DNA of 64,000 bases from Symsagittifera roscoffensis. Its lineage: Eukaryota > Xenacoelomorpha > Acoela > Convolutidae. Under the pieces are notes generated by a model. The model worked only from the letters and a program-made list of their open reading frames with translations. It was not told where the DNA came from and did no database searches. Of this stretch, positions 32,286-42,350 are shown one piece after another (the stretch's first letter is position 1; each line of letters opens with the position of its first letter). The stretch is taken from contig NC_087066.1 of the NCBI RefSeq assembly GCF_963678635.1, forward strand, positions 54,578,312 to 54,642,311, given 5' to 3'. Made by a program: the position numbers and the translations under genes.

Positions 32286-34330
32286 TGAATAGAATTCAGC
32301 GTGTCTTTGCTGCTGCCATCTCCATCGTTTGGCCTCGTTGCCTGTTTTGTGCGTTTAAGGCTGCTTTTTATGATGCTCTTCTTTTGTTCCCTTGGAGGGA
32401 ATAATTCATTTGCTTCAGCTGCTTGTTGTCGTATTTTTGCCTGGTTTTCTTTCCGTGTAGATCTTGGGCTAAAGGTAACCGGAGCGACTTCGTGTCCATC
32501 TACTGTTCGCAGACCATATTTGCGAGGGTGCTTCTCCCGAGGTGGTATTGGGTGGTATCGTACGTCGTTGCTGAATCGAGTTTGTCCATAAATCCTGTCA
32601 CGTGCTATGGCTGCTGCTTTGCGTTTCGTTCGCGGTGGTTCTTGTACGAGTTGTTCCTCGGCAGTTTCGTCGCGTCCTTGTGCAATTCCACCTGTTTCTG
32701 CCGCTCCTGCTCTGTCCATGTGATCTTCTCCGAGGGGTGTGTCCTGTTGCTCAAGCCCTGGTGGATTGATTGGATCCAGTTCGGTGTCAGGTGGAGATGG
32801 CGGTCGTGGTGGCACTATTGGCAATGGTGGCTCACGTGGTGGTGCTGGTGGCGGTGGTGGAGGTAGCACTACTAGTGGCGGTACTGGAAGTGATACTGGA
32901 GGCGGTGGTGCCGGTGGCAGTGGTGCCATAATTACTGCAGGGGGTGGCGCTGGTGCCAGTGGTCCTCCTATTGGTATTGATAAGCGGATGGTAGTCGGAG
33001 TTGCTTGTTGGATTTTGCTGTCGTGTTGCGGTTGAACGTCGTCAAGCAGTCTAGGTAGGTAGTCATCAAATAGTCCTGGCTCACTGCGGTACTTGCTTAG
33101 TGACGGATCTACCACGAATTGAGCCTCATCGATTGGGTCAATGTCTTCTAGTTGATGCTGGGGTCGAATCGATCGGAGGCGAATTCTGTGGACACACTGT
33201 GTGTGGTTGGTTCCGACTTTCCTTACTATGTAATTGCTGTTAGTTAGAACCTTTTCCACTCTATACAAGGGGAGCCACACTTGGAGTGACTTATTCCGGG
33301 TATCAGACTGGTTTGTTAGAAGAGGGTTGAGGAGGAGACAGAACGAGTGAAGTACTAGCGGTTGGGCTAGTGCTTTCTGGTCGTAGTATCCCCGGTATCT
33401 GTGATATGATGACACGATGTTGTCTTTAGTCTCCTTGAACTTTTCGAGCATCGCGTCTTGTAACGCGGTTACAAAGTCGGCATTAGCCGTAGCAATTTCC
33501 AATGCTTTGGTCGAAAATCTGAGATCAAGCGGTTTGGTAGGCTCTCTCCCGTGAAAGATGGTGCTCGGACAACATCCGATTGACGAGTAGTATGACGTAT
33601 TGTGTATGAAAGTCCCAAGGGGTACATAACGGTGCCAATCAGTCCATTGGGCGTCAGTATTAAGTTTGAGGATCATTTTCAGTGCCTCATGGGATCTTTC
33701 CACCAGTCCGATGGTTTGTGGGTGTTTCAGCGTTGCATGGCCAATTTTGATGCTTAGAAGGCCTGTGAGTTCGTGGATTAACTTAGACGTAAATACACTC
33801 CCCAGGTCCGACAGTATCCTTTTTGGCACATAACTATGCATGAAGAACATCTTCGTTAGTTCTCTTGCCACCGTGTCAGCGCTGGCGTTCGTCATTGGTG
33901 CTGCGAACAGGTATTTTGAAAAAACGTCGATTCCAGTTAGAACAAACTTGTACACCGATGACTTTAGCGGTCCGACTATATCGATTTGCATCATGTCACC
34001 AGGGTATGATTGTAACGAGGAAAGTGGTTGAAGTGGTGGTGTTTGATGTTTACTCGAAGCATTTTTAAGCTGCGGGCACGTTAAAGAGTTTTTGACTGTG
34101 TTGACCAGAAACTCCGAGAATCCTGGAAAATAGAATCTCCTTCGGAATTCCTCTGTGGTTCGTGTCATGCCAATATGTCCTCCTGTCATTGAATTATGGA
34201 CTCTGTATATAGTTTCATTCCACGTGTGTTTTGTTACACAGAACTGTGTGTTTGATTTTACCCGTATCGTCGTAGAAATTGCGGAGGAGGACTTCGTCTT
34301 CAATGACAAGTCTATTAAATTGCTTTGCAT
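31854..34330 (-). pseudogene. pol: Integrase with proline-rich linker and C-terminal macro domain
   Basis: The frame contains an HHCC-like zinc region (HNSMTGGHIG; second Cys pair reduced to CPQL). The DDE core follows: DIVGP, LSDLGSVF, VERSHEALK. Next come an integrase C-terminal part (about 33350-33120), a proline-rich linker of about 80 residues (33010-32760), a basic stretch, and a macro domain (from about 32285). It is joined to RNase H by a one-base frameshift near 34225 (RT frame ends at 34215, this frame is open from before 34330). A second one-base shift at an A-run near 32050 truncates the macro domain at 32000; the other frame continues it to TAA 31856-31854. Integrase inserts the cDNA into host DNA. 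Confidence 0.85.
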
Positions 34331-36743
34331 ACTTCTTTAGTCGGCTATTTGCATACGTAAGATCTGGTATTTCGCCTGTTCTTATCCACTTCTTTACGTC
34401 TTCGATGTCGGTGTCTTGTTGTTGTTCCTTTTTTCTGTCAATGGGCTCATTTTTGGAGTCTAGTTCAATGAGGTTCTCTGCTGGATCTGGGTACTCTATC
34501 GCATTCAAAATGGGCCTCTTCAACATTACGAGTGCCTTAGGCTCTATTGTTCCTTGACTATCACGTGTTGCTTGTTTTTCGAGGTATGCTTGGTAAAGTC
34601 CTAATCTTTGCAGGTTTGCTACTAGAGCTTCATCGACCTGTTCTGGTTCAGAAAATGCCTCATTGATAGATTGAACCAGGTTAAGCGATGCATCGGGTAC
34701 TCTTGCTGTTGTGTCAACATAAATTTCTCTGACTGGTATTTTGTCTGTCAGTTTTAGTGAGAGAGATGCCGATGGGTCCGTTTGCATCCTGGACAAGAAG
34801 TCTGCTGCGTAGTTTGCTGTTCCTGGGATGTGGGCGATTAAGATGTTGAAAGACAGTACTCGGTCCAGGAAATTCCACACTGATGGCGGTATGGTTTTTG
34901 CCTGAAAGAATTGCGTCAGACTTCTATTATCTGTTAATACGATCACTGGTTTGACTGATCCCCAGATGTAGTGCGAGAAATGATCAAGTGCGAAATACAA
35001 GGCTAGGAATTCTTTGTAGTAGATTGAAAATTTCAGCTGTGCTGTATTGAATAGCCGGGAACCAAATGAAACGGGCGCGTACGTCTTGATTTCTTCGTTT
35101 TTCTCGTTTTGGACGTAGTCCTCGACCATTAATACGAATCCAGTCCCGTGGTAGCTGGCATCGCAGAGTATGACATACTGCAGTCCTGGCTTGGGTAGTC
35201 TGAGTGTCAACGTGGTCGCTTGTATTAAGTCTGCTTTGAGAGTTTCAAGGTTTTTATGGTGATCTTCAGTTATTTCGAAGTCGATCTGCTTTTTCAGCAG
35301 CTTATAGAATGGTATTAGTTTTTCACCAAGACTCGGCATGTAGTTCCTAAAAAACTGCACAAACCCGATGAGTCTTTTTACTTGTTTCACTGTTCTTGGC
35401 ATTTTTATTTTGCTTAGAAATGCGGAATTTTTTGCTTCCTCTGGCGTAACTCCTTGTGTTGTTACTACACTTCCTAGGAATTTCATTCTTTGTGTTCCTA
35501 TTTCGCATTTCTTAGGTGAAAGTTTTAGACCTGATTTTCGGATGCACTCAAATATTTTCTTTAGTGTGGGAATTAGTTCCTGATAACTATTCACCGCACT
35601 TCCTATATCATCCATGAATTGAGTACACAGATCAGCTGCTAGGCATGGATCGAGGTAGTGACGGATGAATGAACTGAATCCCGTGACAGATTTACTTAGA
35701 CCTTGGGCTAGGCATTTATAGGCGTACGTCCGCGACCCGAAGTTAAATGCCAAAAGTTGGACCGAAAGGTCATCTGCCATTTGCACACAATGGTATGCTT
35801 GTGAGCAGTCCAATTTAGTAAACAAACTCTTTCCGGCAAAGTGGTTTGATGCATCGATCATGTTTGATATTAGAAAATTGCTATTTATATAGTCCGTTTT
35901 GATTGAATGATTGATACGCCGGAGGTCAATCAACATCCGCAATTTTCCAGATTGCTTTCTATGGGCAAACAACGGACTACTGTATTTAGAATGTGACAGT
36001 GTTGTTATAAGTCCGAAGTAGTGCATCAGAGCTAATTCAATCGTCAGTTCATTCCTTAGTTGGATGGGCGTAGGTGGTCCTTGAGTGTACAGTGGGCGTT
36101 GATGTTCGGGTGTCAACTTGATCTTTAGGTCGGAATTATAACCCACGTCAAATCTGTGTTTGGCAAATATATCCGCATATTTGATCAGCAAATGTTCTAC
36201 TTCTGACCTTTGGTAATTTGTCAACACTGAATTCTCCCACTGAAAGTTACTCAAAAAGGTCATCCGGTCCTGAATGTTATTATTTGGTTCAATTATCTCA
36301 AGACCTTGAAAGTAAAGGATTTGGTCGTAAATTTCCATTTGGATACTGGGAAGTGATTCCGGGTTAGGGCACGTTTCGGGCGTCGGGAACCAAAATTTCT
36401 CGTATTCAGGTGGTGGTTTTTGTTCTGATCCTAAGGAAGGGCTTGTTTTTTGCGAAATTATTTTGTTAATTCCGAGTTCGACATTATCCGGCTGGTTAAT
36501 TTTCGCTAATGCCAAAGTTTGCGGCTCGATCTGTATTAAATTTTCGTATTCGGTTAGCGTGAGTATCGAAAATTTTCCGATTTCGGTTTTAAAAGGCAAC
36601 GTTAAGTTATGTTCTGTCATGTTAAATGCCGTGACATAGACGATATTTTGTTTGTTAACTTCATGTATTGATGAGGTTACTGCTAATTCGCATTTTTCTT
36701 CGAGTTCCTGTGATGGGACTACGATTCCTGTCGTTTTTTCCAT
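34215..36743 (-). CDS. pol: Reverse transcriptase and RNase H of element B
   Basis: An open frame of 842 codons. The first ~200 residues are the inter-domain region also seen in element 1. The RT follows: LRMLIDLRRINHSI, TKLDCSQAYHCV (first catalytic Asp), LAQGLSKS, and QFMDDIGSA with FMDD at 35608-35619 in place of the usual YxDD; then LKLSPKKCEIG and VKRLIGFVQFFRNY. The Ty3-type RNase H shows LCDASYHGTGFVL, FGSRLFN, YKEFLALYFALDHF and LTDNRSL (the catalytic Asp/Glu/Asp). It ends by frameshift in the linker to integrase. All key acidic residues are kept, so this is the best-preserved part of the element. Confidence 0.9.
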   Translation of the reverse strand: MEKTTGIVVPSQELEEKCELAVTSSIHEVNKQNIVYVTAFNMTEHNLTLPFKTEIGKFSILTLTEYENLIQIEPQTLALAKINQPDNVELGINKIISQKTSPSLGSEQKPPPEYEKFWFPTPETCPNPESLPSIQMEIYDQILYFQGLEIIEPNNNIQDRMTFLSNFQWENSVLTNYQRSEVEHLLIKYADIFAKHRFDVGYNSDLKIKLTPEHQRPLYTQGPPTPIQLRNELTIELALMHYFGLITTLSHSKYSSPLFAHRKQSGKLRMLIDLRRINHSIKTDYINSNFLISNMIDASNHFAGKSLFTKLDCSQAYHCVQMADDLSVQLLAFNFGSRTYAYKCLAQGLSKSVTGFSSFIRHYLDPCLAADLCTQFMDDIGSAVNSYQELIPTLKKIFECIRKSGLKLSPKKCEIGTQRMKFLGSVVTTQGVTPEEAKNSAFLSKIKMPRTVKQVKRLIGFVQFFRNYMPSLGEKLIPFYKLLKKQIDFEITEDHHKNLETLKADLIQATTLTLRLPKPGLQYVILCDASYHGTGFVLMVEDYVQNEKNEEIKTYAPVSFGSRLFNTAQLKFSIYYKEFLALYFALDHFSHYIWGSVKPVIVLTDNRSLTQFFQAKTIPPSVWNFLDRVLSFNILIAHIPGTANYAADFLSRMQTDPSASLSLKLTDKIPVREIYVDTTARVPDASLNLVQSINEAFSEPEQVDEALVANLQRLGLYQAYLEKQATRDSQGTIEPKALVMLKRPILNAIEYPDPAENLIELDSKNEPIDRKKEQQQDTDIEDVKKWIRTGEIPDLTYANSRLKKYAKQFNRLVIEDEVLLRNFYDDTGKIKHTVLCNKTHVE

Positions 36744-36758
36744 GTCAGTCGGGATATC

Positions 36759-37423
36759 TTATAATTGGCACTCGATTATGACTGTTTGATGAGGTGCAAT
36801 TATTTGTTTCTTGGTGAGAACAAGAGGACATTTTTTCACTCGGTTGGTGCGTCTAGGTGCATTGGCGGGTTTAATTTCGTTGATTTGAAGTGTCAAATCT
36901 GGAAAGTGAAGTAGATTGTATTTTGAGCAGACATTTATATGGTGTTTTTTAAAGAAAGGGTTTCCCAGGATCGTTGAATTCGCTGAATTCAGCACTAGGA
37001 ACGTTTCCGTAAAGTTCATATCTGCCATATGAAATTCAATGGTTACTTCAGTTTCAATTGACACCAGTTGGCCTCCTGCCATTCGCACTTGCTTGAGGCT
37101 TGATTTTGCCGTTTTATAGGGTGCGAATAGTGTTTTTTCGTTTTTAATTTCATCGAATGTTTGTTTCGAAATAACGTTTGCACATGCTCTTGTGTCAATC
37201 AGTACTTTTTTTGAAGGCTTAGCGCTAATCTTATTTTCATATAAGTTAGCACTGTTCCTTCGGTTGGGATGACTGCGTATAGATCAATAATTTCATCGTC
37301 TTGTACGTCTTGAATATTTGATTTGCGTGATTTTCGCGATTTACGTGATTTTTGTGATTTAGATGAATTGACTGACTGACTTTGTGGCTGAATTAGTTTT
37401 TTTGGTTCCATTTGGAACGGCAA
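36759..37423 (-). pseudogene. pol: Protease of element B, frameshifted and active-site mutated
   Basis: The pol frame, fused to gag here because the frameshift heptamer has gained an A, runs from 37423 (PFQMEPKKLIQP) through a Lys/Ser linker to a one-base deletion near 37205. The retropepsin then continues in another frame. Its catalytic triad reads DTRA: codon 37190-37188 is AGA where element 1 has GGA. The C-terminal part (SANSTILGNPFF) is open from 37088 to TAA 36761-36759. That stop replaces CAA of element 1 and separates protease from RT although both are in the same frame. Confidence 0.8.
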
Positions 37424-37887
37424 ATTCTGTTGCTGCTGTCCCTGTGGCTTGAGTTTGTGCCAACATTGGCTTATGGTATGGCCAAACTTCCCGCAGTGAT
37501 CACAGAATTTTGATCCAGTGCGAACTGCTGCTGTATTTGGGTGTGCGCCTGCTGCATCATTGGTTGTGCAACTTGTTGGGCAAACTGGGGATTCTGTTGT
37601 GGTGGCGTAGCTATCGCTTGTTGCTGTTGGGTTTGTTGGCCCTGAGGGTACATCTGGTTCGGATAAAATTGAGCGTTCTGTTGTGTTTGGGGGTAGTTCT
37701 GGTGTTGTTGGAAATAGGGGTTCGATTGCATTCCAGGGATCTGTTGGGGGAACTGGAACATTTGTGGGGGGTACTGCATATTTTGAAACCCGGAGAAACC
37801 TTGGTTTCCGTATTATCCATCATTTCTCTGCTGTCCGTTCTTTTTTCCTTTACCAAATCTACCCCTTCTTTGATTGTATCCTTGTTA
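37424..37887 (-). pseudogene. gag: Truncated gag (Gln-rich region and zinc knuckle) of element B
   Basis: Only the C-terminal half of gag remains: the Gln/Asn-rich segment (for example MQYPPQMFQFPQQIPG, 37779 onward) and, after a frameshift near 37500, the CCHC knuckle CDHCGKFGHTISQCW. At 37887/37888 the sequence jumps to the leader. Compared with element 1, about 1.33 kb corresponding to 1803-3130 is missing, including the gag start and the whole capsid-like part. The joint has only about two bases of overlap. Confidence 0.85.
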
Positions 37888-38220
37888 TCAATTTTACTTT
37901 AAGCACCGAGAGTTTTAAGTTTCAACTAACTGTTTTTGTACACTGTATCAACTTTCCTGGAGAAGTATAGTAGTTGTCATCAACACAAAACAGTTAAAGT
38001 TTCCTTTTGTCCCTTGCTGTCGTCTCTCACTGGCTGTAGTCAGTTTCTGTTTTTGCCCCGCTTTTCTGCTGTTTGAGCCAATTACTGCCGTGATCTTGTT
38101 TCAGCTTGTGGCGTATGGAAGTCGTCTTGTGTTGGATGTCGTCTTGTTTTCACTCTCACTTTGCAATCAGCTTCAGCTTGTCTTGAAAGGTTGGTAACAT
38201 CATCCCACTCATAGTCGCCA
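37888..38220 (-). other. Residual leader and primer-binding site of element B
   Basis: Nearly identical to 3130-3463 of element 1. The last 18 bases (38203-38220) are the primer site TGGCGACTATGAGTGGGA on the minus strand, directly inside the 5' LTR. Confidence 0.75.
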
Positions 38221-38656
38221 TGTTATATACCTTTACTGGCTATAATCGTTTGGTTGATTGAGGAATGCTTTGTATTCTAGAGTGTTGAAGTATGTATGTT
38301 GGATGTGCGGTCTAAGCTAGTGAATCTTCAACTCAGGGATGCGCTTTGTGATGTCAGTTTCTACCTTCTAAGGAACTGGTTTTTCTGTTCAATTAAGAGT
38401 ATGTGTTACTAGTTAAATTGTCTCCTTTTCGCGAGCTCCTGATTATAATGGCTCTCTCAATCTTCCTGAACTAATCATCAGTTTATTGTTTACATTAAAC
38501 AAATATAATTTAACACTTTCACATTGACATTTGGAATAGCAAATGAATATTTAATATGCTCCAATTATGGTAATTAGTTAAGAATGACTAATGTAGGAGA
38601 GTAGCACTGTTAATTAGTTAAGAATGACTAACATAGGCGAGTAGCACTATGTTACA
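38221..38656 (-). repeat. 5' LTR of element B
   Basis: Plus strand TGTTATA...TGTTACA, minus strand TGTAACA...TATAACA. It holds two tandem copies of the U3 block ending in AGTGCTACTC (38566-38650). It aligns with 25302-25738 throughout. Confidence 0.9.
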
Positions 38657-38661
38657 CTCTG
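38657..38661 (+). repeat. Target site duplication CTCTG, right
   Basis: Matches 25297-25301. Confidence 0.85.
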
Positions 38662-39193
38662 GCCGCGAAAGGATTCAATTATGTGCCCCTCGAGTTAGCT
38701 CGGAGCACTAAACTAATAACGATGTCCCCTTACAGGACTTAGGCAAGCACCAAAAATTTTGTATATTCTGTTCGATGGCTTAATAGAACAAACGGATTTC
38801 CTGCGGCTAGAGTCTGTGGGGCAACTATTCATATTCTTCTGGATGGGTCGTTTCCCAATTGATTGGCCTCGTCCCAGTTACACGCTTCAGAATCCAGGAG
38901 AAACTGTGGTCATTCCAGGGATTTGTGCTTATCTTCGGTTGGTCCTTGCTGGTAAAGATCGATGTTGCCTTACAGGGGGTAAGTTTTAACGATTAAGAAT
39001 AAGAATATGCAACATAAGAACCAAAACTTTGTGTCTCGGATTTACTTTGTTCGGACGAGAAAATCGAGGTAAAAAATCAAATCATGATCATCAAACTGTT
39101 ATCAGCGCCATGGAGGTTTCCATGAAGATTTTTTAGGTGTTTCCGTTTCAGATTGAGCGGCATCACGGTACGGTGTCGGTATAGGTACGGTAC
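38662..39193 (+). other. Right flank of element B, continuation of interrupted ORF
   Basis: The first ~75 bases continue the reading frame broken at 25301. A possible acceptor (cccttacag, 38727-38735) is followed by a plus-strand frame with mixed composition (38759-38989: DGLIEQTDFLRLESVGQLF, PGETVVIPGICAYLRL) ending at a possible donor region. It looks more like real coding DNA than its surroundings, but I recognise nothing in it. Confidence 0.35.
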
Positions 39194-39225
39194 GGTAGCT
39201 GGACTAATCGATTAGTCCAGCTACC
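39194..39225. repeat. Perfect 32-bp palindrome
   Basis: The sequence reads the same on both strands from ggtagctgg to ccagctacc around a central ATCGAT. Its right half is the start of a 113-bp direct repeat. Just before it is a run of ggtacggtacggt. Confidence 0.9.
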
Positions 39226-39315
39226 AGCAGCAACGATAGCTGTAATAATATATAATTAATGATTAAAACCTCGCTTTTACATATATCTCAAGTCTTGACC
39301 GCTCTAGTCATCATA
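39203..39315 (+). repeat. 113-bp direct repeat, left copy (TRIM-like)
   Basis: From actaatcgattagtccag to ctcaagtcttgaccgctc and tcatcata; nearly identical to 39786-39898. The bases after it (tggtaacaggagtgtggg) begin with TGG, so they could be a primer-binding site. Confidence 0.8.
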
Positions 39316-39785
39316 TGGTAACAGGAGTGTGGGATCGCCATCAGAGCGATACGAATTCATGCGGAAGAAGACAAAAACATGAATACGGATATTCTAATTA
39401 AAGCGAAGGAGGCGACTACTGAAGAAAAAGAAAAAAGAAACCCACTCAAGGGTTGATAGCAGTTATTCTAACATCCAGAGACAGAGAAGATTGTCTAAAA
39501 ACCGAAGCAGCCATGCCATTTTCAGCGACATTGTCTTAGACTAACTGATCAGTGGTTTGTTCGACCAGTGAAAAATCAATAACCGGAAAACTTTTTTAAA
39601 GAGTAGTTATGTCATGATCTTAGAATATCATGATGTCATTGAACTGTAATATCAAACATTAGCCAAGAGAAATAGTTATCCTTATTTAATTATGGATTGT
39701 TCCTAATGGAATCTTTGCTGTTTGATTATTATATAATACTGTAAATACCACCAAATTGTTCATACTGATCAAGTATAAAACAATC
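39316..39785 (+). mobile_element. Internal part of a possible TRIM (miniature LTR) element
   Basis: 470 bp without coding capacity between two 113-bp direct repeats. Size and structure suit a terminal-repeat retrotransposon in miniature, but I found no clear polypurine tract or target duplication, so a simple segmental repeat remains possible. Confidence 0.4.
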
Positions 39786-39898
39786 ACTAATCGATTAGTC
39801 CAGCTACCAGCAACAACGATAGCTGTAATAATATATAATTAATGCTTAAAACCTCGCTTTTACATATATCTCAAGTCTTGACCGCTCAAGTCATCATA
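39786..39898 (+). repeat. 113-bp direct repeat, right copy (TRIM-like)
   Basis: Same length as 39203-39315 with only a few substitutions. Confidence 0.8.
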
Positions 39899-40540
39899 AA
39901 CTGGTGAAGGCCAGAAGAAGGGAGTTAACTTGATTCAACGCAAGGTGCTCGAGTCATAAAAACTTCAAGTTAGACGGAGAGCAGTACCTGGCAATCATGA
40001 AGGTCGACTTTGACATCAATGGCAAGTACCTGAACCTCAGATCGATATTTCAGATCGATATTTCCTACTGGCTTTTGGCACCATTGGATCCAAGATTAAA
40101 GGAAATTACAAAAGTACCAGTATCGAGAATGAAAAGTTACTAACCAACAAACAGAGTGCAATATGGCATTGCTGCCCTCGACGCTAACAGATTTTGCAAG
40201 GCAGTCAACTCGCACTGGGCGAAAACCGTAGATGCCCTCAGATATATCCGAGCAATAGAACAGCAGATGGGACAATTAAGCGCTATTGCTGTGCAACACT
40301 ATGAAATTGCATAGAACAAGAAACGCAACAGTGCATTAAATACTACCTTGCTAGACAATAAGTGTCATTGCAACGAAATCGAAGGAAACGAGGGCGCTTT
40401 AAATTTCAGAAAACCAAGAGAGCGAGGGGACGATAACAGTCACGAGGGGGGAAGGGGTAAGGTGGTGCAGCGATGATAGTCTATCGTCTACAGGACAAAA
40501 ACAAATCGACATTTACTTCAAACTACTCAAAAAATTGTGT
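39899..40540 (+). other. Degenerate coding-like remnant
   Basis: The plus strand gives short frames with coding character (LDGEQYLAIMKVDFDING, YWLLAPLDPRLKEI, RFCKAVNSHWAKTVDALRY) broken by stops. The LDPRLKEI piece weakly recalls the LDPRFK motif of hAT transposases and the first piece weakly recalls copia gag, but neither is convincing. Confidence 0.3.
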
Positions 40541-42350
40541 CCATACTGAGCAACCATTATTAACACTCAGTATTAATGAAAAAAGCTGAATCGCAACAGT
40601 TGAGCCAAAACTGACCCCCAAAAATTGTTGAAATCGAAAAAAAATTTCTTTTTGGCAATTTTTGAGATCCTCTAACTCGATGACCTCTACAGATACCCAT
40701 ACGATTATGATTCCAAGCAGTACTCAATAGCAGTTCTATAGGATGACTTAGTTTCAACAAAATTCAAAAATTGGAAAAAAGTTATAGGTCTTTAATTGCA
40801 CCACAATCGACCTCTTCTTATTTTTAAAGCCATTTTGAAGCACTATAACTTATCAACTTTTGCTCCAAGTGACGTTAAAATCAATGTCCATGCTATCCAA
40901 TTAATTGCCCACACAGAAATAAAAACCAAAGCTGAATATTAATATTAAGGCCACGAAACGCTTCAGAAAATTGCTCAGAATCAAAAGAAGTCGACTTTGA
41001 AGACCATTTGAGATATCTTGTAAACGTGGGGAAATTCACAAGTATCTATAGGTCGACCTTTCACTCTATTTCGCGTCGCCGCAATATGTTTCCCTTTAAT
41101 CACTGGGTCGGTGGGGCAATCAAGTACCAGTGATGTTTACAATCCCAAAAGGGTCGATTTGGTGGTTAGCCGTTCTGTATCGTACTATGTTGCTCGCCCC
41201 TTTGTTGTGCTCTCTCGACTGTATCTCACTCGTCATTCAATAATCGATCGCAATAACAATTTCGATAGTAAGAATGAATTAGGAGATAAATATAACCAAC
41301 TACAGAATGGCCTATAATTGGCTCAAATATAAATTAATCGTTCAGTTAAGAAAAAGGGTCTGCGACTGTTACCAATTAACCAACTGCTTCCAACAGTTAT
41401 CAATATTTCCTTTCTATTAACTTTTCAGAGTTACCTCTCTGAACTTCACTTTCTTCCCGAAAGTACTTGGAAAAATCACCCAACCCGATAAATTAACAAC
41501 TTTCACGAAGTTGTTCCTTCAAGGTATTTTGTAACTTTTTCCAACCAGCTGAATCCGTTTTCGCTAACTTTCGTTCTCCTTTCGCAAAGGTCGACCGGAA
41601 CGTCCGTACCTTAAGTCTATTTACCCTTAGTTTTAGTTAGAGATGCCATCCCCTTATAAGTCTTAACATACGCCTAAGTACCTCCCACGCAGCATTCCAG
41701 TTCATAAACTCAACGTGATCACATTAACTTAAATACCAAGTTCGAATAACAACTGCAACTTCAACTTAATCCGAGTTATGTTTACATATCAAAATACCCA
41801 AGGACTTTATTTAATTATCCCGTATCTTTTCCCTTTTCCCATGACTAGGATAAAATCCCAGTGAACTTAATTTCCTAATTATCGTAATCCAAAAATTCCC
41901 ATACGTAGCCTATTCAAATTTCAACTTAATCGACCTTCAGGGTAAGCCGTTCCCTTAACTGGGGTCCAATTGAGCCAATAAAACATCCCCCAGAAGCCAA
42001 TGGAATATCCTGTACATTGCTAATATTTAAGTTAATTAATTCCCTATTCCCTTGTCTAAATTGCCAAAATAATATGTGACTACTTTTCTGTGCCATTGAC
42101 GCATTCCTATTTATAGTTCATTCACCAATTCAAATTGAACCCAATGTTTGTTTAGCTAACTCGTAATAATTCCAACAATATACCGCTATACATTAAGCCA
42201 AGATATTCCATCGAATTCAGGGAAATGCCTAACTAAATTCCCATACATGCCAATCACCACCCAAGATCAATGGCATAGCTTCATTAACCTTGCTGATTAC
42301 AAACCATACAATTTGGGCTATTTTCCGGTGCTAAATTTAAGGGTTTTGGA
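40541..42350. other. Non-coding stretch
   Basis: No supported gene. Frames at 40560-40760 and 41111-41317 are short and featureless. Confidence 0.4.

Larger units (their letters stand above)
25302..38656 (-). mobile_element. Element B: complete 13.4-kb envelope-type LTR retrotransposon with macro and antisense JmjC-like genes
   Basis: Bounded by LTRs 25302-25738 and 38221-38656 and flanked by the 5-bp direct repeat CTCTG (25297-25301 and 38657-38661), so this is one insertion. On the minus strand the order is 5' LTR, primer site, leader, truncated gag, protease, RT, RNase H, integrase, proline-rich linker, macro domain, a 3.4-kb accessory region, env and 3' LTR. The accessory region holds one sense ORF and at least two antisense ORFs. 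RT with FMDD, HHCC integrase and F-like env place it in or near the Ty3 errantivirus-type elements. It is defective at several points. The two LTRs differ by roughly a dozen or more substitutions, so the insertion is not very recent. Confidence 0.9.

Noticed and set aside
32301-33035. Gly- and Trp-rich plus-strand frames opposite the integrase-macro gene
   Set aside because: They are the antisense of the proline-rich linker and share its base composition; no independent evidence.
39899-40320. hAT transposase or copia gag fragment
   Set aside because: Only one short LDPRLK-like phrase and one KLDGEQYLA-like phrase match; too little to call either family.
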